Assembly (NCBI GenBank): GCA_002715965.1
Contig: PBAL01000020.1
Coordinates: forward strand, 98,861-162,860
Direction: 5' to 3'
DNA length: 64,000 bases
From: Verrucomicrobiales bacterium
GTDB taxonomy: Bacteria > Verrucomicrobiota > Verrucomicrobiia > Limisphaerales > JAYPXF01
Shown here: positions 18,446 to 29,106 of the stretch, piece by piece
Layout: each line of letters starts with the position of its first letter
Numbering within the stretch: position 1 is the first letter of the stretch
Program-made: the position numbers and the translations under genes
Notes under the pieces: model-generated
Seen by the model: only the letters and a program-made list of their open reading frames with translations
What the model was told of the DNA's origin: nothing
Database searches by the model: none

Positions 18446-21400
18446 TCAACGGGTGAGGGTTTCGTCGAGGTTCAAAAGGATGCTCGCGGTGGTGGTCATG
18501 GCCGCCAGTTGCGCTGGGTTTACGGTCCCGGAAGGCTTTGTCTCGCCGTGATCGAGAAGCTGTTTGACTGCCTCGTCGTTCGATTCGAAATGTCTTAATC
18601 GTCGTTCGAAGCCTTGGGTGAGAACGCTCAGTTCCTCGCTCGAGGGCTGACGCGAGGTTGCGAGTCTGAAGCCATGAGCAATTCGATCTTGGTGGGAATC
18701 CGCGTGCTTCATCATGCGTTCGGCGAAGTAGCGGGAAGCCTCCACGTAGGTCACGTCGTTCATCAACGCGAGCGCCTGAAGTGGTGTGTTGGTGCGGGAA
18801 CGTTTTACCGTGCAGATCTCGCGGTTGGGCATGTCGAAGAGCGTCATTCCAGGTGGAGCTGCAGTACGTTTCCAGATGGTGTAGAGGCTGCGCCGATAGA
18901 GGCCCTCGTCCTTGGCGTGTCTGTAGTTGCGCATGTTGCCGTAGAAATTGAACTCACTCCAGATGCCTGCCGGTTGATAAGGATAGACGCCCGGGCCGCC
19001 GAGCTTCTCCTTCAGCAGGCCCGCCAGATAGAGGGACTGATCGCGAACAATCTCGGCCTGAACGCGGAAGCGCGGACCACGGGCGAGCCAGCGATTGTCC
19101 GGATCAAGCCGGCGCGTCTTGTCATCGGTCACGGAACTGCGACGATAGGCATCACTCGTGACGATGGTCTTGACGAGCCCTTTGAGGTCCCAGTCCGTGC
19201 GGATGAATTCGGCCGCAAGCCAATCGAGCAGTTCGGGATGGCTCGGCATGTCCGCCTGGGTGCCGAAGTTCTCACTCGATTTGACCAGGCCGACACCGAA
19301 GAAGAGTTCCCACAGACGATTCACCTGTACGCGGGCGGTGAGTGGATTTCGTGGCGAAACGATCCATTGGGCGAGGCCGAGCCGGTTGTTGGGTGTTCCC
19401 TTTTCCGGTTGGGGGAATGCAGAAGGAAAGGTCGCGACAACTTTTTCACCAGGTTGATCGTATTGGCCGCGATTGAGGATGAACGTGTCGCGTGGCTTTT
19501 CCATTTCCCGCAGGACCATGACGGTCGGGATTTTCGACTCTGTTGAAGCCTTTCGAGCATTCAGAGATTTGAGTTTCTTGTTCGCCTTGATGAACTCGGG
19601 CTGCTTTTCGCGGATGTGTTTCTGGATGAGCTTCTTCTGTGCCGCTGTTCGTTTGGTTGAAGCGAGGGCCTCCTTCAATTGCGGGCTGAATGGCGAAGCG
19701 CCTTCCAGAGGAGCCCGGGTGAGTTCGCTCACGAAGATCCGAAAGCGCTCGATCGCGTGCCGGCTGTATTTGGATTTGAAGTGCAGTTGCAATTTCAGCT
19801 TGTCTGGCTTGACGACTGGGACGTCGAGTCCGAAGGCTGCCTGACGACGCAACTTGTGCAGGTGCCCGTCGAGCGCCCAGCCCGTGCTGGATTTGCCATC
19901 GATCGCACCGTTGACGCCGAAACTCTTCTGTGAATAGGTCGCTCGGGCGGAAACAAACTCGAGCTTCTTTCCATTGCCGACTTCGGCAATGACGTCGGTC
20001 AAAACACAATTGCCATTCACCGAACGTGCGAAGGCACCGCCCTTCATACTCTTATCGGGAATGGCTTCCAGCATGACGGACCCGAGCGCCGGGAGATCGA
20101 GATCGGCTTCGAAGGTATAAACGTCCTGTGATGGGTTTTTTCCGGACGCAAGGAATGAACCGTCCGGTTGCTGCGTGAAGGTCTTGCCCCCCTTGGAAAC
20201 CACTTTTGCGTCGCTGAGAAGCTTCCAGGTCTTCTTCGAGTTCTTGGTGGAGTCGCTGATCTGTGCCGCAAGCTTTGTGATGAACTCGGACATGCGTGAT
20301 TCGAGTTGTTTCAACTCTGCCTTGGCCTGCTTGATGTCGTCGTCCAGCTTTGCCAGGGCCTGCTCGTGCTTGGCGGTCTTCAACTTCAGGGTCGGCTCAA
20401 AATTCCCCTGCTTGCCGGGGCCCTTGCCTTTCTCGGCCACGTTGTGAAAGAAGGCGAAGAGTTGATAAAACTCTTTCTGCGAAATCGGATCGTACTTGTG
20501 ATCGTGACAACGCGCGCAACCAAGCGTCAGACCCAGCCAGACCGAACCCATCGTCTCAACGCGGTCGATCACGTTTTCCACCAGCCACTCGGCATCAATG
20601 GAACCTCCCTCGGTGTTGATCCGATGATTGCGATTGAAGCCGGTGGCGACGATCTGATCGGGCCGGGCATTGGGCAACATGTCTCCAGCCAGTTGTTCGA
20701 TCGTGAACTGATCGAAGGGCTTGTTTTCGTTGAAGGCCTGGATGACCCAGTCGCGCCACGGCCATTGATAGCGTTCCCAATCCGCCTGAAACCCATGGCT
20801 GTCTGCATAACGCGCCCCGTCCAGCCACCACATCGCCATGCGTTCACCGAATCGATCGGAATCCAGCAGTCGATCGACCGCACGTTCGTAGGCCTGTTCG
20901 GATTCATCGCCGTGGAGGGCATCAGTCTCTTTCAAGGTTGGAGGAAGTCCGGTCAGGTCGAGGCTCGCGCGTCTGAGTTGCGTTTCCTTTCTCGCGAGGG
21001 ACGAGGCGGGAAGTTTCTGCTGTTTCAACGAGCGGGAGATAAACCGGTCAATCGCTCCGGCTTGCCTGGAATCTGACAAGCTCAGCTCAACAAAGGCCCA
21101 GTGCCCCTCGTATTTTGCGCCTTCGTCGATCCATTCGCGGAGCGTGTTCTTCTGCTGATCGTTCAACTGCAACGGATGCTCCGGGGGAGGCATGCGGTCA
21201 TCAGGGCCTGCCGCAAAGATGCGTTTGATGAGCAAGCTAGCCAAAGCTTTGCCGGGCACGATTGCAGCCCCATCGTCGCGCTTGGCGTAAGCGCCTCCAG
21301 AGGTGTCCAGACGCAGGCCGGCTTTGCGTGCGTTCGCGTCGGGCCCGTGGCAGTTGAAGCAATGATCAGCCAGGATCGGCCGGACGTCGCGGTTGTATTC

Positions 21401-21469
21401 CACGGCGGCCAGTTGCATCGCGCGGACGATGAACGTGGCGAGACAAAGCAATTTCAGAAAGCGGGCCAT
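18446..21469 (-). CDS. PSCyt1/DUF1549/DUF1553 secreted cytochrome-like protein
   Basis: The 1007-residue protein has a signal peptide (about residues 1-22), then a PSCyt1 haem domain with the c-type motif CFNCHG (about 37-42) and MPP as a likely distal-ligand region. DUF1549 follows (including [10 protein letters not shown] and [15 protein letters not shown]), then a coiled-coil and concanavalin-like middle section. DUF1553 is last, with [28 protein letters not shown] and [17 protein letters not shown] second Cys pair, [13 protein letters not shown], sits in DUF1549. It is exported and probably membrane- or surface-associated. It is coupled to the downstream DUF1501 gene. Confidence 0.93.
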   Translation of the reverse strand: MARFLKLLCLATFIVRAMQLAAVEYNRDVRPILADHCFNCHGPDANARKAGLRLDTSGGAYAKRDDGAAIVPGKALASLLIKRIFAAGPDDRMPPPEHPLQLNDQQKNTLREWIDEGAKYEGHWAFVELSLSDSRQAGAIDRFISRSLKQQKLPASSLARKETQLRRASLDLTGLPPTLKETDALHGDESEQAYERAVDRLLDSDRFGERMAMWWLDGARYADSHGFQADWERYQWPWRDWVIQAFNENKPFDQFTIEQLAGDMLPNARPDQIVATGFNRNHRINTEGGSIDAEWLVENVIDRVETMGSVWLGLTLGCARCHDHKYDPISQKEFYQLFAFFHNVAEKGKGPGKQGNFEPTLKLKTAKHEQALAKLDDDIKQAKAELKQLESRMSEFITKLAAQISDSTKNSKKTWKLLSDAKVVSKGGKTFTQQPDGSFLASGKNPSQDVYTFEADLDLPALGSVMLEAIPDKSMKGGAFARSVNGNCVLTDVIAEVGNGKKLEFVSARATYSQKSFGVNGAIDGKSSTGWALDGHLHKLRRQAAFGLDVPVVKPDKLKLQLHFKSKYSRHAIERFRIFVSELTRAPLEGASPFSPQLKEALASTKRTAAQKKLIQKHIREKQPEFIKANKKLKSLNARKASTESKIPTVMVLREMEKPRDTFILNRGQYDQPGEKVVATFPSAFPQPEKGTPNNRLGLAQWIVSPRNPLTARVQVNRLWELFFGVGLVKSSENFGTQADMPSHPELLDWLAAEFIRTDWDLKGLVKTIVTSDAYRRSSVTDDKTRRLDPDNRWLARGPRFRVQAEIVRDQSLYLAGLLKEKLGGPGVYPYQPAGIWSEFNFYGNMRNYRHAKDEGLYRRSLYTIWKRTAAPPGMTLFDMPNREICTVKRSRTNTPLQALALMNDVTYVEASRYFAERMMKHADSHQDRIAHGFRLATSRQPSSEELSVLTQGFERRLRHFESNDEAVKQLLDHGETKPSGTVNPAQLAAMTTTASILLNLDETLTR

Positions 21470-21572
21470 TCGAAGGAACAGCCTAGCGTTGATCGGCGAT
21501 CTGCGTCGAATCTAACTTGGCTGGCCGTTGTGCGAGTCCCAATTGCGACCACCCCGAACCACCCCGGTCCGC

Positions 21573-22829
21573 TCAGCTGAAGAAACCCTTGATGCCTGGA
21601 AGCACTTTCGCGAAGGCCGTATAGCCTGCCATCGCGAGCAGGAGCAGGAACCCAAGTCCGGCGATGGCATTCATCCCCTTGCCGTTGGTTTGATCTCCCA
21701 TGACTTCCTTCTTGTTGGTCAGCCAGAGGAGCGTGCCGGCCATCAGGGGAGCCGCGATGACCGTGACCGCCTGCGCGGCGACGATGGCTGCGACCGGTTT
21801 CACGTCCTGCTTGATGACGTAAAGCGCAACACCCATTCCCACGAGCAAAACCGCAGCGGTCAAAATTCGTGGCCCCTTGTCTTCCGGAGTGCTGCCCATC
21901 TTCAGGCCATCGGCCAGGATGAAACCGCCGATCATGGAGTTCACGATGAACGAAGAGAACGCAGCGCAGAACAGACCGATGCAGAAAATAATCCGGCCTT
22001 TCTCACCGAACAATGGAGCCAGCGAATTGGCGACATCGGACACGCTTCCCAAGTCCTTGCCACGAAGAACCGCAGCGGCCGTGGACATCAGCATGAGCGT
22101 GATGCAGGCCATGAGTATTGCGGACACACGGGCGTCGACCATGCCTGATTTGAGGTCTTCCTGTCCCCAACCCTTGAAGCGAACCAGATAGGATTGGTAA
22201 TAGGCTGCCGCGATCACAAATGTGGTTCCCACCAGGCCGAGCAAGGGGAGTTCAAGCTGCGAGACACCGGAGGGCAGAAGGCCACGCGCAAATTCGCCGA
22301 CATCGGGCTTGGCGAAGCAGAGGTTGATCGCAAAGGAGATCAACATCAGGGCAACGAAACAGGACATGAGGACTTCCAGTTTTTTGTAGAGGTCCTTGAA
22401 GCCGAACACGAAGGCCAAGGAGATCAGGTTGAACAAGATCACCCAGTAATCGAATTCCTTGAAGGCGGTCAGGGCGGAATGAACGCCCAGGTTGTTGCCG
22501 AACTGAAAGGCCGAAGCGATGAAGAACACCCCGATGCCGATCAACACCGCGAGCCAATTGCCGGCATACTTGCGCACCAGATCTCCCGTCGACTGATTGG
22601 ATACAACCGCCAGCCGGGCCGCCAGCGCGGTGTAGGTGAGCATGAAGATGCACGCGAAGATGACGACCCATGACTTGGAATAGCCGTCGGTCGCGCCGAT
22701 CTTCGAACTGGTCAGGATGCTGCCGGGACCGATGACCACACAGGCGGTGACCAGGCCGGGGCCGATGGATTTTACCCAGCTCTTCTTGGCGGGCGCGGAT
22801 GTTGATTCAGCGAGGACGTCTTCTGCCAT
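21573..22829 (-). CDS. Nramp-family transporter with non-canonical metal site
   Basis: The 418-residue integral membrane protein has about eleven hydrophobic segments. The first region, SIGPGLVTACVVIGPGSILTSS, aligns with Nramp TM1, but the canonical DPGN metal-binding motif is replaced by GPGS. The TM6 region reads FVIAAAYYQSYLVR where the canonical family has an A/MPH motif, so the usual His/Met ligands are also missing. Standard Nramps import Mn(II)/Fe(II) with protons; homologues with altered TM1/TM6 motifs transport other cations such as Mg(II) or Al(III). The substrate is therefore open. It is monocistronic in appearance, 103 bases from its nearest neighbour and not linked to the mntR region. 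Confidence 0.82.
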   Translation of the reverse strand: MAEDVLAESTSAPAKKSWVKSIGPGLVTACVVIGPGSILTSSKIGATDGYSKSWVVIFACIFMLTYTALAARLAVVSNQSTGDLVRKYAGNWLAVLIGIGVFFIASAFQFGNNLGVHSALTAFKEFDYWVILFNLISLAFVFGFKDLYKKLEVLMSCFVALMLISFAINLCFAKPDVGEFARGLLPSGVSQLELPLLGLVGTTFVIAAAYYQSYLVRFKGWGQEDLKSGMVDARVSAILMACITLMLMSTAAAVLRGKDLGSVSDVANSLAPLFGEKGRIIFCIGLFCAAFSSFIVNSMIGGFILADGLKMGSTPEDKGPRILTAAVLLVGMGVALYVIKQDVKPVAAIVAAQAVTVIAAPLMAGTLLWLTNKKEVMGDQTNGKGMNAIAGLGFLLLLAMAGYTAFAKVLPGIKGFFS

Positions 22830-22996
22830 GATACTCAGTTATGTGAAAGTGGAACGCGCGGGATTGTGGCACATAATCTCATCATGGCTATCGAAAAGTT
22901 TGGGAGGGTCATAACCCGGTCCGCTCAATTCCCGCGTATTCCGCTTGTGCGCATTGGCCCCCCCATCCCAATATCCTCAGCCGATTTCCGACATCT

Positions 22997-25900
22997 ATGA
23001 AACGACTCGCACAACTAATTCTCCTGATTGCCGCGTTCATTCCATTCGTTTATTCCGCCTCGGCAGCCGATTGGCAGTCTGCTGAAGTACCGGGTGACCA
23101 AAAGTTCACCGGCTACGCCTGGTATCGGACCTGGGTGAAGCCGCATCCCTCCTACTTCTCCGGTCACGAACGCGATCTTTGGGGCGAGTCCACCTTGATC
23201 GGGATCAAGGGCGTTCCCGGCGCGCATGAGGCATTCGTGAACGGGAAGAAGATCGGGATCGGTGGTGCGTTTCCGCCGAACTTTGAAGACGGGGCGAAGG
23301 GTAACTACCGGCACAAGATTCCACCGGGCACGCTGGTGAAGGATCAGTGGAACGAAATCGCCTTCCGGATGTATGTGAAGGAAGGGGCGGCTGGCTTTGT
23401 GACCGAGGCACCCTTCATGATGAACTACTTCTGGGAAGTGGTGTTCGCGGGCAAGTGGGAATTCCGCAAGGGCGATGAGCCCTCCTGGGCGGGCAAGGCT
23501 CTGAAGGAGAAGCCGGCGAGTTCTTCATTTGAAAAATTTCACGAATCCAACCGCATCCTCGGCCGCACTGACAAACTGGTGCGCGGAAAGAAGATGTCCC
23601 CGGCGGATTCCCTCGCCAAGATGCGCCCGCACAAGGACTTCGAGGTGGATCTTCTCGTGAGCGAACCACTCGTCGCACAACCCACGCACTTCAGCTTTGA
23701 CTCGCGAGGCCGCCTCTGGGTTTCGCAATACCGGCAGTATCCGTATCCGGCGGGGTTGAAGATGTTGAGCCGCGACAAGTATTACCGATCGCATTACGAC
23801 CGCGTTCCGCCCGCCCCGCCGAATCATGACAAGGGGGCTGACATCGTCTCCATTCACGAAGACTCCAACGGCGATGGCAAGTTCGACAAACACAAGGTTT
23901 TCCAGGACGGCCTGAACATGGCCAACTCCGCAATTCGCGGACGTGGCGGTGTTTGGGTGATGAACACGCCTTACCTGCTCTTCTATCCGGACAAGGATTT
24001 TGATGATGTGCCCGATGGACCGCCGGTGGTTCACCTGTCCGGATTCGGGTTGGAAGACACGCACTCGGTTGCCAATGGATTGGTCTGGGGTGCGGACGGT
24101 TGGCTCTACGGCGCGCAGGGAAGCACCTGCACCTGTCGCATTCGCCGGCCCGGAATAGACGCGCCGGATTCTGAAGGCGTTTATTTCCAAGGCTGCATGG
24201 TGTGGCGCTATCATCCGGAGTCCCGACGCTTCGAATTGTTTGCTGAAGGCGGTGGAAACAACTTCGGGCTGGAACTCGACGACAACGGCCGGATCTACAC
24301 CGGGCACAATGGCGGGACGACACGCGGCTTCCATTACGTCCAGGGCGGTTACTACCTCATGCAGGGCAAGAGCCCGAACAAGTACGGTCCGCCACGCAAT
24401 CCCTATTCGTTCGGTGAACTTCCCAAGATGGCCAGTGAACAGAAGATTATACGCTTTACCCATTTCGCAGCGTTGGGTGAAGGCACAGCCATTCCAAAAC
24501 GCTATCATCACAGTTTCTTCGGTGTGGATCCCCTGCACAACTTCGTCATCGCCAGCAAACGCGTCGATGCCGGTGCGACCTTCACAACCACGGATCTCGA
24601 CAAGGTCCTTGAATGCGATGACTTTGCGTTTCGCCCGGTCTACATCGGCAATGCGCCGGATGGTTCGATGTTCGTTGCAGACTTTTACGAACATTACATC
24701 GCTCACGGCCAGCACTACCAAAGCCAGATCGATCCAGATACCGGACGCATCTTCCGCCTGCGCGGCAAGGGCATGAAGTTGGAGACGGACCTGAATCTCG
24801 AGGACAAGACGAGTGCCGAACTGATCAAGTTGCTCGGCCATCCAAACAAGTGGCACCGCCACACCGCAGTTCGTCTGCTCGGTGAGCGCAAGGACAAGTC
24901 CGTGCACGCGTCCCTGCAGGAGATCATTTCCAGCGGCCTCGGCTTGGAAGCCCGTTGCGCGCTCTGGGCGCACTACCAGGCCTATGGGCTCGACCAGAAG
25001 ACCGCGATCACCGCCTTGCGCAGTCCCGATGCGGCCGTTCGGTATTGGACTGTTCGGTTCCTGACCGATGACATCGGCTTCAAACACAAGCGGAGCACCG
25101 TCGGTCTGGTCGATAGCCTAGGGGGCACGCAGGTGTCAGAACGACTGAACAACACCTTGATGGAGGCACTGCTCGAACAGGCCCGCTACGAAGGCAGCCT
25201 TGAAGTGCGCTCGCAGATGGCGTCCTCGGCCCGGCGCCTTTCCGCGGCCCAAGGTCTCGCGCTCGTCCGCAACGTCCTCAGCCACGATTCCGTGAGCGAC
25301 CAGTATGTTCCGCTGCTGTGCTGGTGGGTCTTTGACGCCAAGGCCGACAGTGATCGTGAAGCGGTAATGAAGATGTTCGATGATCGCGACTTCTGGGAAC
25401 TGCCGATGGTCAAGGAGCACATCCTCCCACGCATCATGCGTCGCCTCGCCTCGCAAAGCCGCAATCGCGATCTCCTCGATTGCGCAAAACTCCTGGAAAT
25501 CGCACCGAGCAAAGATCATTCGGCGCAACTGCTGAAGGGATTCGAGGAAGGATTCAAAGGACGTTCGATGGACGGCCTTCCGGAAACGTTGGCGAAAGCG
25601 CTTGTTGATTCCGGTATCTCATCACTCATTCTGAAACTGCGTCTGCGCGATCCATCCGCGATCCAGACCGCAGTTCGGCAGGTCACCGACGCGAAGACGA
25701 AGAAGCAGGATCGACTCGCTGCCATCCGCACCTTGGGTGAACTGAAGGTCGTTTCCGCGACCACCGCCTTGCTGAACACCGGATTGCGCGATTCCGATGA
25801 GACGATGCAAAAGGCAGCCCTGGCCGCACTCTCCGCCTACTCGGCACAATCCGTCAGCAAGACGGTCATAGCCGGGTTCGACAAGCTCAACGATTCGGTC

Positions 25901-26563
25901 AAGCCAGCCGCCTACGATCTGCTTCTCAGCCGAATGACTTGGACCCGCGATCTGCTGGATTCCATCGAACGCGGTGAAATCGACAAGTCGGGCGTCGATG
26001 GCGAAGTCGTCCGGCGTCTCAAGCAGCACGCGGATGACGGGATCCAGAATGCCGCCAAGCAGGTCTTTGCCAAGCAGGCAATCGAGGCCGGACACAACTT
26101 CAAGAAACAGATCGCTGATTTGGAAAGCGTCTTGCAGGCCGGCTCCGGCAATCCTTACGCGGGCGAATCGACGTTCATGACCCGTTGTGGCGTATGTCAT
26201 AAACTCTTTCACAAGGGCGGCAGCATCGGTCCGGACCTGACGCCCTATCAACGCAACGACCTGAATACGATGTTGATCAGCATCGTGAATCCGAATGCGG
26301 AGATTCGAGAAGGCTTTGAATACGTGTCTCTCGAAACAAGCGACGGCCGTTCCCTCAGCGGATTCCTAACCGATCAGGACAACCAGATTGTCGCGCTTCG
26401 CGGAATGGCAGGAGAAGACATCCGCGTTGCACGCAAGGAAGTGAAGTCACTGAAGCCCATGGGACGCAGCCTGATGCCCGAAGGATTGCTCGCGCAATTG
26501 AAGGATCAGGAGCTGCGCGATTTCTTTGCCTATCTGAAGATCTCCCAACCGATATCCCGGTAG
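22997..26563 (+). CDS. Large secreted PVC-type haem-binding / membrane-bound dehydrogenase-domain protein
   Basis: The 1188-residue protein has a signal peptide (1-23) and a carbohydrate-binding-like N-terminal region (about 25-170). A sorbosone/glucose-dehydrogenase-like propeller follows (about 210-600, with PHKDFEVDLLVSEPL and VANGLVWGADGWLYGAQG), then HEAT-like repeats (about 610-1040). The C-terminal c-type haem domain has CGVCH at residues 1064-1068. The ending includes the NPNAEIREGFEY and SLMPEGLLAQL motifs shared with the genes at 30522 and 54617. These proteins are a hallmark of PVC bacteria and are presumed periplasmic sugar or polyol oxidoreductases. No electron acceptor is encoded nearby. 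Confidence 0.9.
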   Translation: MKRLAQLILLIAAFIPFVYSASAADWQSAEVPGDQKFTGYAWYRTWVKPHPSYFSGHERDLWGESTLIGIKGVPGAHEAFVNGKKIGIGGAFPPNFEDGAKGNYRHKIPPGTLVKDQWNEIAFRMYVKEGAAGFVTEAPFMMNYFWEVVFAGKWEFRKGDEPSWAGKALKEKPASSSFEKFHESNRILGRTDKLVRGKKMSPADSLAKMRPHKDFEVDLLVSEPLVAQPTHFSFDSRGRLWVSQYRQYPYPAGLKMLSRDKYYRSHYDRVPPAPPNHDKGADIVSIHEDSNGDGKFDKHKVFQDGLNMANSAIRGRGGVWVMNTPYLLFYPDKDFDDVPDGPPVVHLSGFGLEDTHSVANGLVWGADGWLYGAQGSTCTCRIRRPGIDAPDSEGVYFQGCMVWRYHPESRRFELFAEGGGNNFGLELDDNGRIYTGHNGGTTRGFHYVQGGYYLMQGKSPNKYGPPRNPYSFGELPKMASEQKIIRFTHFAALGEGTAIPKRYHHSFFGVDPLHNFVIASKRVDAGATFTTTDLDKVLECDDFAFRPVYIGNAPDGSMFVADFYEHYIAHGQHYQSQIDPDTGRIFRLRGKGMKLETDLNLEDKTSAELIKLLGHPNKWHRHTAVRLLGERKDKSVHASLQEIISSGLGLEARCALWAHYQAYGLDQKTAITALRSPDAAVRYWTVRFLTDDIGFKHKRSTVGLVDSLGGTQVSERLNNTLMEALLEQARYEGSLEVRSQMASSARRLSAAQGLALVRNVLSHDSVSDQYVPLLCWWVFDAKADSDREAVMKMFDDRDFWELPMVKEHILPRIMRRLASQSRNRDLLDCAKLLEIAPSKDHSAQLLKGFEEGFKGRSMDGLPETLAKALVDSGISSLILKLRLRDPSAIQTAVRQVTDAKTKKQDRLAAIRTLGELKVVSATTALLNTGLRDSDETMQKAALAALSAYSAQSVSKTVIAGFDKLNDSVKPAAYDLLLSRMTWTRDLLDSIERGEIDKSGVDGEVVRRLKQHADDGIQNAAKQVFAKQAIEAGHNFKKQIADLESVLQAGSGNPYAGESTFMTRCGVCHKLFHKGGSIGPDLTPYQRNDLNTMLISIVNPNAEIREGFEYVSLETSDGRSLSGFLTDQDNQIVALRGMAGEDIRVARKEVKSLKPMGRSLMPEGLLAQLKDQELRDFFAYLKISQPISR

Positions 26564-26630
26564 GAGATGGTCGTTGGCAGATGGGAGTTACCACATCGTT
26601 GAGGCGCAATATCCCTGTCACACACCCTGA

Positions 26631-27881
26631 TCAAACGGGGAAGTCGACGGGCTCGTCACTTGGCGAGACCATCGCCACGCTCATGCGTTCCGGTTGGAGG
26701 AAATCAATCGCAACCCGTTGGATTTGATCGGCGCTCACCGCACGAAGACGTCGCTTGATTGCATCCGGATTGACGACATCTCGTCTGCCCAGGACGCACT
26801 CGCCCAGCCAGGTCATGTGGTTCTCGGTGTTCTCCAAGTGCAGATCGAATTGGCCGAGCACATATTGCTTGGCCTGGCGGAGTTCATCGGTGGACGGCGC
26901 CTTGCTCTTCAATCGCCGCAGTTCGCGTTTGATCAGCTTGAAGACCTTGGGCAGCGACTGCGAATCCACTCCGGCGCCGATGGTGAGATCGCCCGTGTCT
27001 TCGTAATAGCCAGGCGTGCTGTAAACGGAGTAGGCGAGACCATGTTGCTCGCGCAAAACCTGGTACAGGCGCGCACTCATGTTCTCTCCCAGGAGCGTGT
27101 TCAAGAGGCGCACGGCGTGGCGTCGGCGATCGTCGCGGCTACAAGTTTTGATGCCGATGGCAAGCTGGGTTTGTTCGATGTCCCGCGTGATGGTTCGCGT
27201 TCGCGGTGCGTCCTGATTGTCGACCGCAGGTGCAAATGATGTGTCAGGTTGCGCCTGCCACGCGCGCGACAGGCGACGGACAGCTTTCACGATCGGTTGA
27301 TGCGAGATGTTTCCGACTGCAACGACACAGGTGTTTTGCGGACCGTAACGCGCATGGAGAAAATGCATCAGTTCATTGCGCCCCAGACGATCGAGCGCTT
27401 CTTCTGTTCCTTCGATCGGGTGGCCGAGCGGATGGTGCGGCCACATGACTTCGCCCAGCAGTTCTTGAACTTGTTGCGACGGATCATCGAGATACATCGC
27501 CCGCTCTTCCTTGATGACTTCGCGCTCGCGCCGGACTTCAACTGCTGGAAAACGGGAGTCGCGATACATGTCCCAGAGCACGTTCAAGAGATGACGCCAG
27601 TGATTGGCGCGTCCGCGCCCATAGTAACAGGTATGATCTTCGCTGGTGTAGGCATTCAGGTAGCCGCCAAGTCCCTCCACCTCAGCGACGATCTGCCGGG
27701 CGTTGCGCGAGCCCGTGCCCTTGAACAACATGTGCTCGATGAAATGCGCCGCGCCGTTCTGCGCGGGGTGTTCATGCCGCGAACCGATGCCGACCCAGAT
27801 ACCCAGACAAACGCTTGCCATGGAAGGCATTTCAGCAGTGGCGACGGTGAGTCCGTTGTCCAGTTGTGTGAGCTGATGCAT
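26631..27881 (-). CDS. M16-family zinc metallopeptidase (processing-peptidase/PqqF type)
   Basis: From ATG 27881 the protein has 416 residues and no signal peptide. The inverted zinc motif is HFIEH in GAAHFIEHMLFKGTGSR, with the distal Glu in REREVIKEERAMY. The C-terminal M16_C half contains the family Arg/Tyr region around EQHGLAYSVYSTPGYYEDTG. The size and the NGLTVATAEMPSMASV opening resemble the mitochondrial-processing-peptidase beta-like single-chain bacterial enzymes. The upstream 80-residue in-frame extension has no conserved features and overlaps the neighbouring gene, so it was rejected. It probably degrades peptides in the cytoplasm. Confidence 0.93.
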   Translation of the reverse strand: MHQLTQLDNGLTVATAEMPSMASVCLGIWVGIGSRHEHPAQNGAAHFIEHMLFKGTGSRNARQIVAEVEGLGGYLNAYTSEDHTCYYGRGRANHWRHLLNVLWDMYRDSRFPAVEVRREREVIKEERAMYLDDPSQQVQELLGEVMWPHHPLGHPIEGTEEALDRLGRNELMHFLHARYGPQNTCVVAVGNISHQPIVKAVRRLSRAWQAQPDTSFAPAVDNQDAPRTRTITRDIEQTQLAIGIKTCSRDDRRRHAVRLLNTLLGENMSARLYQVLREQHGLAYSVYSTPGYYEDTGDLTIGAGVDSQSLPKVFKLIKRELRRLKSKAPSTDELRQAKQYVLGQFDLHLENTENHMTWLGECVLGRRDVVNPDAIKRRLRAVSADQIQRVAIDFLQPERMSVAMVSPSDEPVDFPV

Positions 27882-27957
27882 GACGCACGGTGGGAATAAC
27901 GGATGCGGGCGATGAGCCCAAGAAGAATGGGATGATTCTGAAGCTTCAGGAATTCGT

Positions 27958-29010
27958 TCAGTCTTCGCGAATTCCCGCGAGATTGACCTGAGCGGCTCGT
28001 CGATCCAACACGAGAGCCCGAAATCTCCACATGCCCATGGATTCAACCACCGCTGTGTAATCCGTCGCGACACCGACCTTCGCGCCGGAGCGGTCGAGGA
28101 GGTTGAGTTCAATGCGCACACCGAAGCGCTTTTTGGCCTCGATGTTCTGCATCAGGCCGGTCACGTAGGTGAGCTTGCTGCCCTTGGTGCCGCGGGGGCG
28201 TTCGATCGCAAGCCCGGCGATTCTAAATCCATTCGTATTGATCAACGGTCCAGTCATGGCCGGGTTGGCCATGGCGTTGGTGGTGGGCATTGACGGCGGA
28301 GTCGTTGTGGGTGCCGGGGCGTTGGTCGCGGCTACCGGCATCAATGCCGGCGGAGTGACCATGGGCGATGGTGCAGGTGCCGGTGGTTTGGTGCTCATCG
28401 GCGGCGCAGGCGTCGTAACCGGTGTGGCGGGAGGCGGGTTGTTCTGCGCGGGCACCGGAGCTGGGGCTGGCGTGGGAGCAGGCTCAGGAACAGACGGTGG
28501 TGTTGGAGGAGGTGAAGTCTGAACCGCGGGGGCAGCGGGTTGATTGGCATTGGCTTGGTCCTCGCCGTTGTCGCGATTGAAAATCACGGTGCCCACCGCG
28601 GCGAGAATGGCGAGGTTTACCATCCAGAGCGTGACGCGAAGCAATCCGCCTCCACGCTTTCTCGGAGCGCCGGCAGGTGGCGGTCGTCGGGTCGGCTTGG
28701 GTGGTGGAGCAGTTGAGCGTGGCTTTGGCGTCGGAGCGGGAGCAGGAGATTTGGCTGCGGGTTGCGAAGGCGCTTGTTGGGGTTGCTTGGGCGCAGGTTT
28801 CTGAGCAGCGTGTTGTTGGGCCGGCGTGTTCTTGGGTGCAGCTGGAAGCAATACGGCCTTGCTGCATTTGGTGCAGATGCTCGTGCCTCCCGCTGAATAA
28901 TCCGGATAGGTGATCAAGTTGCCGCAACCCGGACACGCGCAACGTAGGTATTGTTTGCCTGCACTCACCAGCGAAGAAATCAGAGTGGCGAGCCAGTGGG
29001 ATGGTTTCAA
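27958..29010 (-). CDS. Zinc-ribbon, proline-rich single-pass membrane protein
   Basis: This 350-residue protein begins with a zinc-ribbon-like segment: CACPGCGN, then CTKC 18 residues later. A Pro/Ala/Lys-rich stretch (about 55-125) and one TM helix (LLRVTLWMVNLAILAAVGTVIF) come next. A second Pro/Thr/Ala-rich linker of about 100 residues leads to a C-terminal domain (about 255-350). That domain looks like a small beta-sandwich of the FxLYD type (YVTGLMQNIEAKKRFGVRIE). The layout suggests an envelope-spanning protein whose cytoplasmic ribbon and periplasmic domain are joined by stiff linkers. The start appears to be TTG at 29010; a stop codon 27 bases upstream excludes a longer start. The function is unknown. 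Confidence 0.7.
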   Translation of the reverse strand: MKPSHWLATLISSLVSAGKQYLRCACPGCGNLITYPDYSAGGTSICTKCSKAVLLPAAPKNTPAQQHAAQKPAPKQPQQAPSQPAAKSPAPAPTPKPRSTAPPPKPTRRPPPAGAPRKRGGGLLRVTLWMVNLAILAAVGTVIFNRDNGEDQANANQPAAPAVQTSPPPTPPSVPEPAPTPAPAPVPAQNNPPPATPVTTPAPPMSTKPPAPAPSPMVTPPALMPVAATNAPAPTTTPPSMPTTNAMANPAMTGPLINTNGFRIAGLAIERPRGTKGSKLTYVTGLMQNIEAKKRFGVRIELNLLDRSGAKVGVATDYTAVVESMGMWRFRALVLDRRAAQVNLAGIRED

Positions 29011-29106
29011 ATAAATTCGAGGAAGGAGCCCCGATGATCATGGGACACCATCGATAGGACGCGTGGACCGGTCGGGAGACGGCTGCGGAATGAGACTGAC
29101 CATCGG

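Noticed and set aside
23525..25087. 520-codon minus-strand ORF opposite the PVC haem protein
   Set aside because: Lies entirely inside the well-supported 22997-26563 gene in antisense.
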